DNA of 64,000 nucleotides, from the NCBI RefSeq assembly GCF_030651995.1, contig NZ_JAUSBN010000061.1, positions 1 to 64,000 on the forward strand, given 5' to 3'. The notes beneath the pieces are model-generated. The model worked only from the letters and a program-made list of their open reading frames with translations, had not been told where the DNA came from and ran no database searches. Source of the stretch: Reyranella sp. (GTDB taxonomy: Bacteria > Pseudomonadota > Alphaproteobacteria > Reyranellales > Reyranellaceae). A program made the position numbers and the translations under genes. Below are positions 35,723 through 45,454 of this stretch, in pieces (position 1 is the first letter of the stretch; each line of letters starts with the position of its first letter).

Positions 35723-36871
35723 ATGAGCGGGGCGACCCTCGCCCGCGTCGAAGCCCACGTCTTCCGCACGCCCATCGCGGAGCCGGTCCGCACCTCCTTC
35801 GGCACCATGACCGAACGGGCGGCCGTGTTCGTACGCGTCGAGGATTCCGACGGCGCCCGCGGCTGGGGCGAGATCTGGTGCAATTTCCCCAACGCCGCCG
35901 CCGAACATCGCGCGCTGCTGTTCGCCGACATCGTGGCGCCGCGCGCGCTGGGCCGGTCGCTCGACGATCCGGTCGGCCTGTGGGGCGAGATCGACCGCGC
36001 CCTGCACGTGCTGCGCGTCCAGAGCGGCGATGCCGGGGCGCTCTCCGCCGCAGCCGCCGGCCTCGACCTCGCGATCCACGATCTGCGGGCGCGCAAGCGC
36101 GGCCTGCCGCTGTGGCGTGCGCTGGGCGGCACCGACGATGCGCCCGTCCCCGCCTATGCGTCGGGCCTCAATCCCGGGCGCGCCGCCTACGACACGGTCG
36201 GCCGCATGCGCGCAGCGGGCTATCGCGCCTTCAAGATCAAGGTCGGTTTCGGCGAGGAGACCGATCTCGGTTCGCTGCGCCCCGTAACCGCAGAACTGCA
36301 GGAAGGCGAGCGGCTGATGGTCGACGCCAACCAGGGATGGGACCTGCGCACTGCGTGTGCGATGGCACCGAAACTCGCCGAATTCGGTCTGGGCTGGATC
36401 GAGGAGCCGCTGATGGCCGACCGGCCCCTGTCGGAGTGGACGCAGGTCGCAGCCGTTGCGCCGACCCGGCTGGCCGCCGGCGAGAACCTGCGCGGCGCCG
36501 GCCCCTTCCAGGAAGCCATCGACAGCGGCCTGTTCGGGGTGATCCAACCCGATGCCGCCAAGTGGGGTGGCCATTCCGGTTGCCTGCCGGTTGCCCGTGC
36601 CGCCCTCGCCGCCGGCCGCACCTTCTGTCCGCACTTCCTGGGCGGCGGCATCGGCCTCCTCCATTCCCTGCACCTGCTCGCCGCGGCGCGCGGACCGGGC
36701 TTGCTGGAGGTCGACGCGAACCCGAATCCCCTGCGCGAGGGCATCCTTCAGGATGTTTTTTCGGTCCGTGACGGCCGCGTCAGCCTTCCCGGCGGGCAAG
36801 GACTCGGTCTAGAACCGGACATCAAGCCGCTCCTACCCCTAAGAAGCCTACATATCGAGCGGCGCGCGTAA
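35723..36871 (+). CDS. Enolase-superfamily (mandelate racemase/muconate lactonizing) enzyme
   Basis: The 382-residue product has an N-terminal capping domain and a C-terminal barrel. Catalytic and metal residues are visible: the FKIKVG Lys pair (KxK), Asp in VDANQGW, Glu in WIEEPL and Glu in AGENL. The end of the barrel has CPHFLGGGIG rather than the SNHLF of the second family member at 44321. Such enzymes take a proton from the carbon next to a carboxylate, giving racemisation, dehydration or cycloisomerisation. It sits between the oxygenase pair and the second acyl-CoA ligase, so a sugar-acid or carboxylate pathway is possible. Confidence 0.9.
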   Translation: MSGATLARVEAHVFRTPIAEPVRTSFGTMTERAAVFVRVEDSDGARGWGEIWCNFPNAAAEHRALLFADIVAPRALGRSLDDPVGLWGEIDRALHVLRVQSGDAGALSAAAAGLDLAIHDLRARKRGLPLWRALGGTDDAPVPAYASGLNPGRAAYDTVGRMRAAGYRAFKIKVGFGEETDLGSLRPVTAELQEGERLMVDANQGWDLRTACAMAPKLAEFGLGWIEEPLMADRPLSEWTQVAAVAPTRLAAGENLRGAGPFQEAIDSGLFGVIQPDAAKWGGHSGCLPVARAALAAGRTFCPHFLGGGIGLLHSLHLLAAARGPGLLEVDANPNPLREGILQDVFSVRDGRVSLPGGQGLGLEPDIKPLLPLRSLHIERRA

Positions 36872-36884
36872 GAGAGGAAACGCC

Positions 36885-38494
<1,610 letters not shown>

Positions 38495-38516
<22 letters not shown>

Positions 38517-39163
38517 GCGCTGCCGCCCCGAGGGCGGCGCAACTCGACCAGGGCCTGGCGCGTCACCTGGAACGCGCCGACCAGGGCGAGCCCGGACATG
38601 ATCGCGGCGACGATGTAGTCCGGCCAGCCGGTGCCCGAGCCGAACACGCCCGCCGCGGCGACCAGCACGGCGACGTTGCCGATCGCATCGTTGCGCGTGC
38701 AGATCCAGACGGAGCGCATGTTGCTGTCGCCCTCGCGCCAGCGATAGAGCAGCAGCGCCACGCCGAAGTTGGCGGTCAGCGCCAGGGCGCCGACCACGCC
38801 CATCACCGGCGCCGCCGGGACGGTGCCGGCCATCGCGTGATTGATCGTTGTGATGGCGATCCACAGGCCAAAGGCGCCCATGCTGGCGGCCTTCAACAGC
38901 GAGGCGCGGGCCCGCCACTGGATCGCCATGCCCAGCACGAAGAGGCTGATGCCGTAGTTGCCGGCGTCGCCCAGGAAGTCGAGCGAGTCCGCCAGCAGCG
39001 AGACCGACTGCGCGGCGACGCCGGCGCCGATCTCGATGGCGAACATGGCGAGGTTCACCGCCAGCGCGATCCACAGGATGTGCCGGTAGGCGGGCGAGGC
39101 CGCTGCAGCTGCGCCGTGGTCATGGCCGGGACCGTGCGAATGGGCGTGACAGCTCGCGCTCAT
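38495..39163 (-). CDS. Cation diffusion facilitator-type metal efflux protein
   Basis: The 222-residue protein has a His-rich N-terminus (HAHSHGPGHDHG) that may bind metal, then six membrane segments. The second membrane segment has the Asp residues of the transport site (LLADSLDFLGDAGN), and the fifth has CTRNDAIGN in place of the classic HxxxD, so one ligand His is Cys here. It probably exports a divalent metal such as Zn, Cd, Co or Ni. It follows its ArsR-type repressor by one base, so it is under metal control. I start it at ATG 39163, right before the His-rich stretch. Confidence 0.85.
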
Positions 39164-39164
39164 G

Positions 39165-39473
39165 TCAATGCTCCGCGATGTGGTTGACCATGTCCTCGAC
39201 CATGCGGCGGACATGGAGGTCATCGGCTTTGTAGTAGACCTGCTTGCCATGCCGGTCGGCCCGCACCAGGCGCGCGCCCTTCAGCAGCCGCAGGTGATGG
39301 CTGACCAGCGACACCGACAGGCCAAGCCGGTCGGCGATGTCCGACACCGCGAGCGGCGTGCGCAGGCAGGAGACCACGATCTTCAGCCGCGTGGGATCGC
39401 CCAGCAGCCGGAACAGGTCGGCCAGCGCCACCGCATGGTCGGCGGACAGGAGGATATTCTTTGATTTTGACAT
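39165..39473 (-). CDS. ArsR/SmtB-family metal-sensing repressor
   Basis: The 102-residue winged-helix repressor has its recognition helix in GLSVSLVSHHLRLLKGA and wing in RADRHGKQVYYKA. The last helix carries the complete alpha-5 metal site DxHx10Hx2E (DLH...H..E at the C-terminus), typical of Zn/Co/Ni sensors such as CzrA, SmtB and NmtR. The alpha-3 CxC site is absent. It represses its own gene and the efflux gene until metal binds. The start codon lies inside the operator, and the mRNA leader would be only about nine bases. Confidence 0.92.
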   Translation of the reverse strand: MSKSKNILLSADHAVALADLFRLLGDPTRLKIVVSCLRTPLAVSDIADRLGLSVSLVSHHLRLLKGARLVRADRHGKQVYYKADDLHVRRMVEDMVNHIAEH

Positions 39474-39493
39474 TTGAACAACTGTTTAAATGT
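39470..39493. promoter_or_regulatory. ArsR/SmtB-type operator (12-2-12-like dyad)
   Basis: ACATTTGAACA (39470-39480), AC, TGTTTAAATGT (39483-39493) is an inverted repeat with one mismatch that matches the known SmtB/CzrA pattern GAACA-N2-TGTTC. It overlaps both the -10 box and the start codon of the repressor gene. Confidence 0.85.
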
Positions 39494-39517
39494 AAGAAGA
39501 CCCCTCCCTGCCGTCAA
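39489..39517 (-). promoter_or_regulatory. Sigma-70 type promoter of the arsR-efflux operon
   Basis: Read on the minus strand, TTGACG (39517-39512) is followed after 17 bases by TACATT (39494-39489). Transcription would start near 39482, nine bases before the ATG, so the mRNA is almost leaderless. The -10 box is part of the operator. Confidence 0.75.
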
Positions 39518-39530
39518 CCCCTCACAATCG

Positions 39531-40133
39531 TTACGTTATTGCCTCCTGTGGACGGCGGATCGCGATGTCGCAAACCACAGCCGCGACGACGATCGCGCCT
39601 CCCGCGAGGGTCATCCAGCCCGGCATCTCGGCAAAGGCCAGCCAGACCCAGAGCGTGCCGAGCGGCGTCTGCAGCACGCCGATGCCGAACTGGCTCGTGC
39701 CGAACAGGGCGAGCAGCACCAGCTCCTCACCGCTCACCGCCGGCGGCCGCGCGAACGGCAGCACGATCAGCGCGCAGAGGACGGCCGAGAGCCCGACCGC
39801 CGGCAGCATGCTGATCCCGGGGTTGCGCCGGATCAGAACCAGCACGATCGACATCAGCACTGCCATGCCGAAGGCCAGCCGGTTGCCCGCGACTCGTCCA
39901 CCCGATGCCGCTGCCCCCATCATCACCGCCACGCCGACGACGGCGGCCAGCGTGGCCCCCAACGTGACCCATTCCTCGCGCTCTCCGATCACCTGCCAGG
40001 CGATGCCCGCCGTCACGAAGGGGATCGTCGCGTCGATCACCAGTACGTCGGCCACGGTCGAGAGGCGCAACGCGTTCAGGAAGCACACGGTCGCCACGGC
40101 CGAGCACAGCGCGATCAGCAGACTCCCGAAGCG
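39531..40133 (-). pseudogene. 5'-truncated EamA/DMT-family transporter
   Basis: About 200 residues of a drug/metabolite transporter remain, beginning RFGSLLIALCSAVATVCFLNAL and ending after the last membrane segment (AGGAIVVAAVVCDIAIRR). Family members have ten membrane segments in about 290 residues; here the first two or so are missing. Upstream of about 40133 the open frame continues but is only the antisense of a WYL regulator remnant. The break is therefore at a recombination junction. It could be expressed only from a chance start. Confidence 0.72.
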
Positions 40134-40493
40134 CTGCGCCGGCAGCTCGCGTCGACGCCCTTCTACGTCTCGCCCGGCGACACTGTCGAACCTCAGGGCG
40201 TCGACCTTGCCGACGTGCGCACCGCGATCCGCGACAGCCGCAAGCTCCACGTCGCCTATGCCGACGAGACGGGCCGGCGTACCAACCGCACCATCTGGCC
40301 GATCGCCATGGCCTACTATGTCGATGTCACGCTGATCGGCGCCTGGTGCGAGCTGCGCAACGGCTACCGCAACTTCCGGGTCGAGCGCATCCAGTCGTCG
40401 ACAGTCCTCGATGAGCCTTTCGACCAGGACAATGGCCGCCTGTTCCGCGAATGGGCGGACCTGCCGAAGGTGAAGCCTGTCCCGTCGCCCTGA
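40131..40493 (+). pseudogene. 5'-truncated WYL-domain (YafY-type) regulator
   Basis: The frame from about LRRQLASTPFYVSPGD to the stop at 40493 matches the WYL domain and C-terminal extension of YafY-type regulators (RDSRKLHVAYADETGRRTNR, IGAWCELRNGYRNFRVERI, FREWADL). The N-terminal HTH of about 110 residues is missing, because the sequence upstream is a DMT gene on the other strand. Its TGA (40491-40493) lies in a dispersed repeat. Without the DNA-binding domain it cannot act as a normal regulator. Confidence 0.75.
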
Positions 40494-40602
40494 GCGGAGC
40501 GCAGCGTAGTCGAAGGGCCTCTTTTCGCATCAGCGGACCGTGCGTCGGAAAATAGATCCTTCGACTGCGCCGCCCTGCGGGCGACTTCGCTCAGGATGAC
40601 GG
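40482..40602. repeat. Dispersed inverted-repeat element, copy 3
   Basis: The outer arms CCGTCGCCCTGAGCG (40482-40496) and CGCTCAGGATGACGG (40588-40602), with inner GTAGTCGAAGG and CCTTCGACTGC, give the same architecture as copy 1. It lies between the WYL remnant and the convergent chromate transporter gene, and its left arm holds the remnant's stop codon. Confidence 0.87.
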
Positions 40603-40623
40603 AATGCCTTAAACGGCTCCTAG

Positions 40624-41154
40624 TCACAAAACATGCAGCGCCGCCACGTTGACGATCGCGCCGCTGCCCAGCGCCCACAGGGGATTGCGCCGTGTCGTAT
40701 AGACGAAGACGGTCGTGGCGAGGCTGATCAGAACGGTGACGGCGTCGCGGTCCACGGTGCGCATCATCGAGAGGCCCGAGGCCAGCATCATGCCGAGCGC
40801 GACGGGTATCAATGCGTCGCGCAGCACCGCGACGGCCGGATGATGCGACCAGCGCGTGAGCACACGACCGGCGAAATAGGCGAGCACGCTCGACGGGATC
40901 AGCAGAGCGAATGTCGCCACCAGCAGGCCCGGCAGACCCGCGACCTGCCAGCCGATCAGGCTGACGAAGATCACGTTGGGGCCGGGCGAGGCATTGGCGA
41001 TGGCGAAAGCGCTTGCGAACGTCGCATCGGTCATCCAGCCGTGGATGTCGACGACCTGGCGATGGATCTCGGGCAGCAGCGCATTCACGCCGCCGATCGA
41101 GACCAGCGACAGCAGCGCGAAAGTCCGCGCCAGCTCGGCCAGCACACCGGTCAC
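40624..41154 (-). CDS. Chromate transporter, second half-size subunit
   Basis: The 176-residue membrane protein of the CHR family starts with LAELARTFALLSLVSIGGVNALLPEIHRQVV and has the ASPGPN signature of the family. Full-length ChrA has two homologous halves; here each half is a separate gene. The start is GTG 41154, which overlaps the stop of the first subunit (GTGA). The two probably form a heterodimer that moves chromate or sulfate-like anions. Confidence 0.85.
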   Translation of the reverse strand: MTGVLAELARTFALLSLVSIGGVNALLPEIHRQVVDIHGWMTDATFASAFAIANASPGPNVIFVSLIGWQVAGLPGLLVATFALLIPSSVLAYFAGRVLTRWSHHPAVAVLRDALIPVALGMMLASGLSMMRTVDRDAVTVLISLATTVFVYTTRRNPLWALGSGAIVNVAALHVL

Positions 41155-41714
41155 TTGCGGCGCTCCCACCAGGTCGCGGCGATGGCGGTCGGCACCAGCA
41201 CGAGGACCACGGCCACGAGCGGCCAGCGCAGCAGGCCGATCGCCGCAAAGCCCGCGGCACCGATGACATAGGAGAGCGGCGTCGGCCGGATGTTGCGGAT
41301 CATCTTGAGCGCCGTGCCCAGAACGAGGCCAGCGGAGGCCGCTGCCGCCCCGATCAACGCCGCCCCCACCTCGGGGATCGTGGCGACGCGTTCGTAGACG
41401 ATTGCCAGCGCGGTTACGATGACCAGCGGCATCGCCATCTGCCCCACGAGGCAGAGCAGGACGCCGACGATCCCCTGGTTCCGGTCGCCGATGATGACGG
41501 CGGCGTTGATCGTGTTGGGCCCGGGCAGGACCTGGCCGATGCCCAGGATCTCGGCGAACTCCCGATCGCTGAGCCAGCGCCGCTCCTCGACGATGATGTG
41601 GCGGGCCCACGGCGCCACGCCGCCGAAGCCCAGCAGGCCGATCTTGAGGAAGCCGAAGAAGAGTTCCGCCTTGCTTATGTTGCGGCGCGGCGTGGCCGGA
41701 ATGTCATGCTGCAT
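41151..41714 (-). CDS. Chromate transporter, first half-size subunit
   Basis: The 187-residue membrane protein of the CHR family has the pattern FFGFLKIGLLGFGGVAPWAR, VEERRWLSDREFAEILGIGQ and LPGPNTINAAVIIG. I start it at ATG 41714; an in-frame TTG 18 bases upstream is the only alternative. It is translationally coupled to the second half. It is divergent from the TauD-family gene at 41788. Confidence 0.87.
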   Translation of the reverse strand: MQHDIPATPRRNISKAELFFGFLKIGLLGFGGVAPWARHIIVEERRWLSDREFAEILGIGQVLPGPNTINAAVIIGDRNQGIVGVLLCLVGQMAMPLVIVTALAIVYERVATIPEVGAALIGAAAASAGLVLGTALKMIRNIRPTPLSYVIGAAGFAAIGLLRWPLVAVVLVLVPTAIAATWWERRK

Positions 41715-41787
41715 TGCGAGCAAGGTTAGCAAAATTCAGTCCATCCGCCTCGCCGGCCGTTCCCAAGCGCGCTAGCCTCTTCCCACC

Positions 41788-42678
41788 ATGAGCAAAGCCA
41801 TTCACCCGATCGATCCACAGAACCGCCCGTTCTTCGCCGGCGAGGTGTCAGGCATCGATCTCACCCAGCGCCTGAGCGACGCGGAAGTCGCCTTCATCCA
41901 TGACGGGATGAACCACTACGGCGTGCTGGTGTTCCGCGACCAGCATCTCGACGACGAGAGCCAGCTGGCCTTCAGCCGCCAGCTCGGGCCGCTCGAACAG
42001 GCGACCGGGGACATCATGCCGCCCGAGGAACGGCGCATGAGCATGGACCTGAACGACATCTCGAACCTCGACCGCCACGGCAACGTGCTGGCGCGCGACG
42101 ATCGCCGCCGTCTGTTCAGCCTCGGCAACCAGCTCTGGCATTCCGACAGTTCGTTCAAGGATGTGCCGGCCCTCTATTCCCTCCTGTCGGCCCGTACCAT
42201 CCCGTCGGCCGGCGGCAACACCGAATTCGCCGACATGCGCGCGGCCTACGATGCGCTCGACGAGGCGACCAAGCGCGAGGTCCAGGACCTGATTTGCCTG
42301 CACAGCCAGATCTATTCGCGCGGCATGCTGGGCTTCGAGGATTTCACCGAGGCCGAGCGCGTGAAGTGGGCACCGGTACGCCAGCGCCTGGTGCGCCGCC
42401 ATCCGGGCTCCGGCCGCCTGTCGCTTTATCTGGCGAGCCATGCCGGCGGCATCGAGGGCTGGCCGATGCCCGAGGCGCGCGCCTTCCTGCGCGATCTCAC
42501 CGAGCACGCCACGCAGCGCCGGTTCGTCTATGCCCATGTCTGGCGACCCTTCGACCTGGTGATGTGGGACAACCGCGCCACCATGCACCGCGCCCGCCGC
42601 TTCAACTCCACCGAAGTGCGCGACATGCGCCGCACCACGCTCACCAACATCGTCTCAAGCCTGGAGCAGGCGCCATGA
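41788..42678 (+). CDS. TauD/TfdA-family 2-oxoglutarate dioxygenase
   Basis: The 296-residue Fe(II)/2-oxoglutarate dioxygenase has iron ligands H118 and D120 (LWHSDSSF) and a distal His in RATMHRARRF, with the 2-oxoglutarate-binding Arg in MRRTTLTN. The plan is close to alkylsulfonate and 2,4-D dioxygenases, which hydroxylate next to a leaving group and release sulfite or a phenol. The true substrate is unknown. It appears to be a single gene, followed by a dispersed repeat. Confidence 0.9.
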   Translation: MSKAIHPIDPQNRPFFAGEVSGIDLTQRLSDAEVAFIHDGMNHYGVLVFRDQHLDDESQLAFSRQLGPLEQATGDIMPPEERRMSMDLNDISNLDRHGNVLARDDRRRLFSLGNQLWHSDSSFKDVPALYSLLSARTIPSAGGNTEFADMRAAYDALDEATKREVQDLICLHSQIYSRGMLGFEDFTEAERVKWAPVRQRLVRRHPGSGRLSLYLASHAGGIEGWPMPEARAFLRDLTEHATQRRFVYAHVWRPFDLVMWDNRATMHRARRFNSTEVRDMRRTTLTNIVSSLEQAP

Positions 42679-42748
42679 GCACCGGGCCGGGGCTCAGAGA
42701 TCGCACTCGAAGCGGCTTACGATGGGCTGGAGCTCGATTCTAGGTTCT

Positions 42749-42836
42749 TGTCATCCCGAGCGGAGCGAAGGATCTCACATTCGCCACGGAGTCCATTGCT
42801 CGATCCGTCAGGTCCTTCGCGGCGCTCAGGACGATC
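42749..42836. repeat. Dispersed inverted-repeat element, copy 4
   Basis: The left arm TTGTCATCCCGAGCGGAGCG (from 42749) running to AAGGATCT pairs with the right arm AGGTCCTTCGCGGCGCTCAG (42811-42836) with a few mismatches. It fills the gap between the convergent TauD-type and reductase-like genes. Confidence 0.8.
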
Positions 42837-42839
42837 GGG

Positions 42840-43406
42840 TTAACCCTTCGGCACCCACTCCTCGAGCCGCGTGTTGGTCGCGGGGTCGAGCATGCGGGTC
42901 GCGCGCAGGACCATGCCGTGCTTGGCGAGGACTTCCTCCGGCGTTGCATTCTTGCCGACGCCCGGGAAGACCGGCCGGCCTCGCGGCACGCTGGCATCGG
43001 TACGCGTCAGGAAAAACGTATCGTAGCCGATGTTGAGGAACAGGCCGAACACGTCGGTGCCACCGACCACCGCCAGCGTTCCATCATCGACATTTAGCTT
43101 CATCCAAGCCTCCTCGAACGGCGCCGAGGCAGGATTCCACAGGATGGCGTTGGCATTATCGGGATCGGGCACGACGCGCTCGACGCGGCGGGTCAGGACT
43201 ATTCGGCGGCGTGCCGCTTCCTTCGGCCCACCTTCCGCGGAGTGCCGGCCGTTGGCGACCGCGCCTGCCCGGTTGACCGAGTCCTGATAGAATTTCTGGT
43301 CGGCCGGGATCTTCAGGGTTTCCGGGAAGGACCCGTCCGAAGCCGCGATCATGCCTTCGCTGGAAATGATCGCAAATCCCTCGATGCGCGGCCGCCTACT
43401 GGTCAT
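42840..43406 (-). CDS. Dihydrofolate-reductase-like (RibD C-terminal) protein
   Basis: The 188-residue protein has the Rossmann-like fold of the DHFR/RibD C-terminal family. The N-terminus IEGFAIISSEGMIAASDG corresponds to the first strand and loop, and VVGGTDVFGLFLNIGYDTFFLTRT is the conserved nucleotide-binding stretch. True folate reductases and RibD-type reductases are hard to separate at this level; it is not next to folate or riboflavin genes. It is most likely an NADPH reductase. Confidence 0.72.
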   Translation of the reverse strand: MTSRRPRIEGFAIISSEGMIAASDGSFPETLKIPADQKFYQDSVNRAGAVANGRHSAEGGPKEAARRRIVLTRRVERVVPDPDNANAILWNPASAPFEEAWMKLNVDDGTLAVVGGTDVFGLFLNIGYDTFFLTRTDASVPRGRPVFPGVGKNATPEEVLAKHGMVLRATRMLDPATNTRLEEWVPKG

Positions 43407-43481
43407 GGACTGCCCCTGAAAACACCCGATGTGCCGGACAACGAACCTGCCGGCCGATGGATGCGGGGCACCCTAGCGCAA

Positions 43482-43512
43482 ATGAAAGCGGCGGGGAAAA
43501 GCCCCCCGCCGC
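43482..43512 (-). terminator. Terminator-like hairpin after the fasciclin gene
   Basis: A 9-bp stem (GCGGCGGGG 43488-43496, CCCCGCCGC 43504-43512) with a 7-base loop is followed, on the minus strand, by TTTCATTT. It lies 22 bases beyond the fasciclin stop. Confidence 0.75.
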
Positions 43513-43534
43513 CATTCGTCCAAGAAAGAGGGGT

Positions 43535-44122
43535 TCAGCCCTTGGGCAGGACGACCGTGTCGATCACGTGGATGACACCGTTCGACTGCTTCACGTCGGC
43601 GATCGTCACCGTGGCGACATTGCCATTCTCGTCGGTGAGCGTGATCTTTTCGCCCATCATCTTGGCCTGCAGCACGCAGCCGCCGACCGTCTTGACGGGA
43701 TGCGTTCCCTTGTCGTCCGCGATCATCTTGGCAATCGCCGGCGACATCGCATTGGCGGCAACGACGTGGCAGGTCAGTATCTTCGTAAGCTTGGCCTTGT
43801 TCTCGGGCTTGACCAGCATCTCGACGGTGCCCGCCGGCAGCTTGGCGAAAGCGGCATCGGTCGGCGCAAAGACGGTGAACGGGCCCGCCCCCTGCAGTGT
43901 CTCGACGAGACCCGCAGCCTTCAGGGCGGCCACGAGCGTGGTGTGATCCTTCGAAGCGACCGCATTCTCGACGATGTTCTTCTTGGCATCCATCGCCGCG
44001 CCGCCGACCATCGGATTGGCAGGCGTGGAAGACGCGGCCGGAGCCATCGTCTGGGCAAAGGCCGGCGCGACGGCAACAAGGGACAGGGCGGCGACTGCGA
44101 TCAGCGTATGACGCGTGAGCAT
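43535..44122 (-). CDS. Secreted fasciclin-domain protein
   Basis: The 195-residue product has a signal peptide ending AFAQ and one FAS1 domain with the conserved blocks [14 protein letters not shown] and the C-terminal [12 protein letters not shown]. Bacterial FAS1 proteins are secreted or surface proteins linked to adhesion or stress. GGAG lies about ten bases before the ATG. A terminator follows, so it is a single-gene unit, divergent from the enolase-superfamily gene at 44321. Confidence 0.9.
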   Translation of the reverse strand: MLTRHTLIAVAALSLVAVAPAFAQTMAPAASSTPANPMVGGAAMDAKKNIVENAVASKDHTTLVAALKAAGLVETLQGAGPFTVFAPTDAAFAKLPAGTVEMLVKPENKAKLTKILTCHVVAANAMSPAIAKMIADDKGTHPVKTVGGCVLQAKMMGEKITLTDENGNVATVTIADVKQSNGVIHVIDTVVLPKG

Positions 44123-44189
44123 GGTTTCTCTCCAGTTGGATGCAGTATTCGAGCAATGAGACCGACGGCGGCGCGCTCGCCTTCAGCCC

Positions 44190-44217
44190 GACAGGGCGGC
44201 TCTCTCGCTGCCCTGTC
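44190..44217. other. Inverted repeat in divergent intergenic region
   Basis: GACAGGGC (44190-44197) and GCCCTGTC (44210-44217) form a perfect 8-bp dyad with a 12-base centre between the divergent fasciclin and enolase-superfamily genes. A smaller dyad GTAT-G-ATAC follows at 44221-44229. Either could be an operator; no regulator gene adjoins them. Confidence 0.35.
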
Positions 44218-44320
44218 ATTGTATGATACGTCACTGCCTCCAAGGCGGTTCCTCGCGTCGGTCACACACTATCGTGACGGGAACGATGTCGAACCAGGTG
44301 ATCCAATGGGAGAAACAGGG

Positions 44321-45409
44321 ATGCGCGTCACCGATCTCCGGACCGTTCTCGTCGAGGTGCCGCTCGACCGGCCGACGCGCAATTCGAGCGGCGTCAGCAA
44401 CGACCGCATTGGTGCCGTATTGATCTTCGTCGACACCGACATCGGCGTCACCGGCGAGAGCTTCCTGTTCACTCTGGGCGGACGGCGCATCGAGGTGCTG
44501 CGCGCCATGGTCGACAGCCTGAAGCCCGCCCTCGTCGGCGAGGACATCCGCTACGCCGAGCGCTTCTGGGACCGCATGTGGCGCGAACTCTACTTCCTCG
44601 GCCACAAGGGCGTGACGATCTTCGGTCTCGCCGGCGTCGACACCGCGTTGTGGGACGCCAAGGGCAAGGCGCTCGGCCAGTCGGTCACCCACATGCTGGG
44701 CGCCGCGCGCGATCGCATCCCGGTCTACTCCAGCGCCGGCCTCTGGCTGTCGGCCACTCCGGACGAGTTGGCAAAGGAAGCCGCGGGCTACGTCGCCGAA
44801 GGTTTCAGCGGCGTGAAGATGCGCGTCGGCAAGGCACATGTGGAAGAAGACGTCGAGAGGGTCGCTTCCGTGCGCAAGGCGATCGGCCCTCGCGTCTCGC
44901 TGATGTGCGACGCCAGCCGCGGCTTCACCGCCGACCATGCGATCCGGCTCGGCCGCAAGCTGGAAGAGTTCGACCTCACCTGGTTCGAGGAGCCGGTCGC
45001 GCCCTACGATCATCGCGGCTCGGCCCGGGTCGCGGCTGCCCTCGACACGCCGATCGCCAGCGGCGAGACCGAGGCGACGCGCTACGGCTTCCGCGAGATG
45101 CTGGCGCACGGCGCCGCCGACATCTGGATGGCCGATCTCGCCCGCGTCGGCGGCGTCAGCGAGTTCGTGAAGGTGGCGCATCTCGCGGCGGCGCACGACA
45201 TCGCCATCTCCAACCATCTCTTCACACAGCAGAGCATCGGCCTGCTCGGCGCCTTCGCCAACGCGACCTGGCTGGAATACATGCCGTGGACCTCGAAGCT
45301 CTACCGCGAGGCCATCGCGGTCGAGGACGGCCATGTCGCCGTGCCCGACCGTCCCGGCCTCGGCTTCACCTTCGATCCCGACGCGATAGAGCGCTATCGG
45401 GTGCGCTGA
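44321..45409 (+). CDS. Enolase-superfamily (mandelate racemase type) enzyme
   Basis: The 362-residue product has a capping domain and barrel with GVKMRVG (K-x-R in place of the K-x-K pair), metal ligands in MCDASRGF (Asp), WFEEPVAP (Glu) and SGETEA (Glu), and SNHLF with the catalytic His. The K-x-R variant together with SNH suggests an acid-sugar dehydratase-like or racemase-like reaction. I start it at ATG 44321 with GGGAGA upstream; ATG 44306 is possible. The amidase gene follows after a stem-loop, so the two may act on one pathway. Confidence 0.88.
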   Translation: MRVTDLRTVLVEVPLDRPTRNSSGVSNDRIGAVLIFVDTDIGVTGESFLFTLGGRRIEVLRAMVDSLKPALVGEDIRYAERFWDRMWRELYFLGHKGVTIFGLAGVDTALWDAKGKALGQSVTHMLGAARDRIPVYSSAGLWLSATPDELAKEAAGYVAEGFSGVKMRVGKAHVEEDVERVASVRKAIGPRVSLMCDASRGFTADHAIRLGRKLEEFDLTWFEEPVAPYDHRGSARVAAALDTPIASGETEATRYGFREMLAHGAADIWMADLARVGGVSEFVKVAHLAAAHDIAISNHLFTQQSIGLLGAFANATWLEYMPWTSKLYREAIAVEDGHVAVPDRPGLGFTFDPDAIERYRVR

Positions 45410-45422
45410 ACCATCGTGCTAG

Positions 45423-45450
45423 GGTCGGTCCCTTCCATAGGGGACCGACC
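45423..45450. other. Stem-loop in front of the amidase gene
   Basis: GGTCGGTCCC (45423-45432) and GGGACCGACC (45441-45450) form a perfect 10-bp stem with an 8-base loop in the 45 bases between two co-directional genes. It ends four bases before the amidase ATG and has no T-run. It could restrict translation of the amidase or be a protein site. Confidence 0.5.
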
Positions 45451-45454
45451 GACG

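Noticed and set aside
44215..44251. A second EcfG-type promoter in front of the fasciclin gene
   Set aside because: On the minus strand GGAAC is followed after 17 bases by CGTA rather than CGTT, so the match is incomplete.
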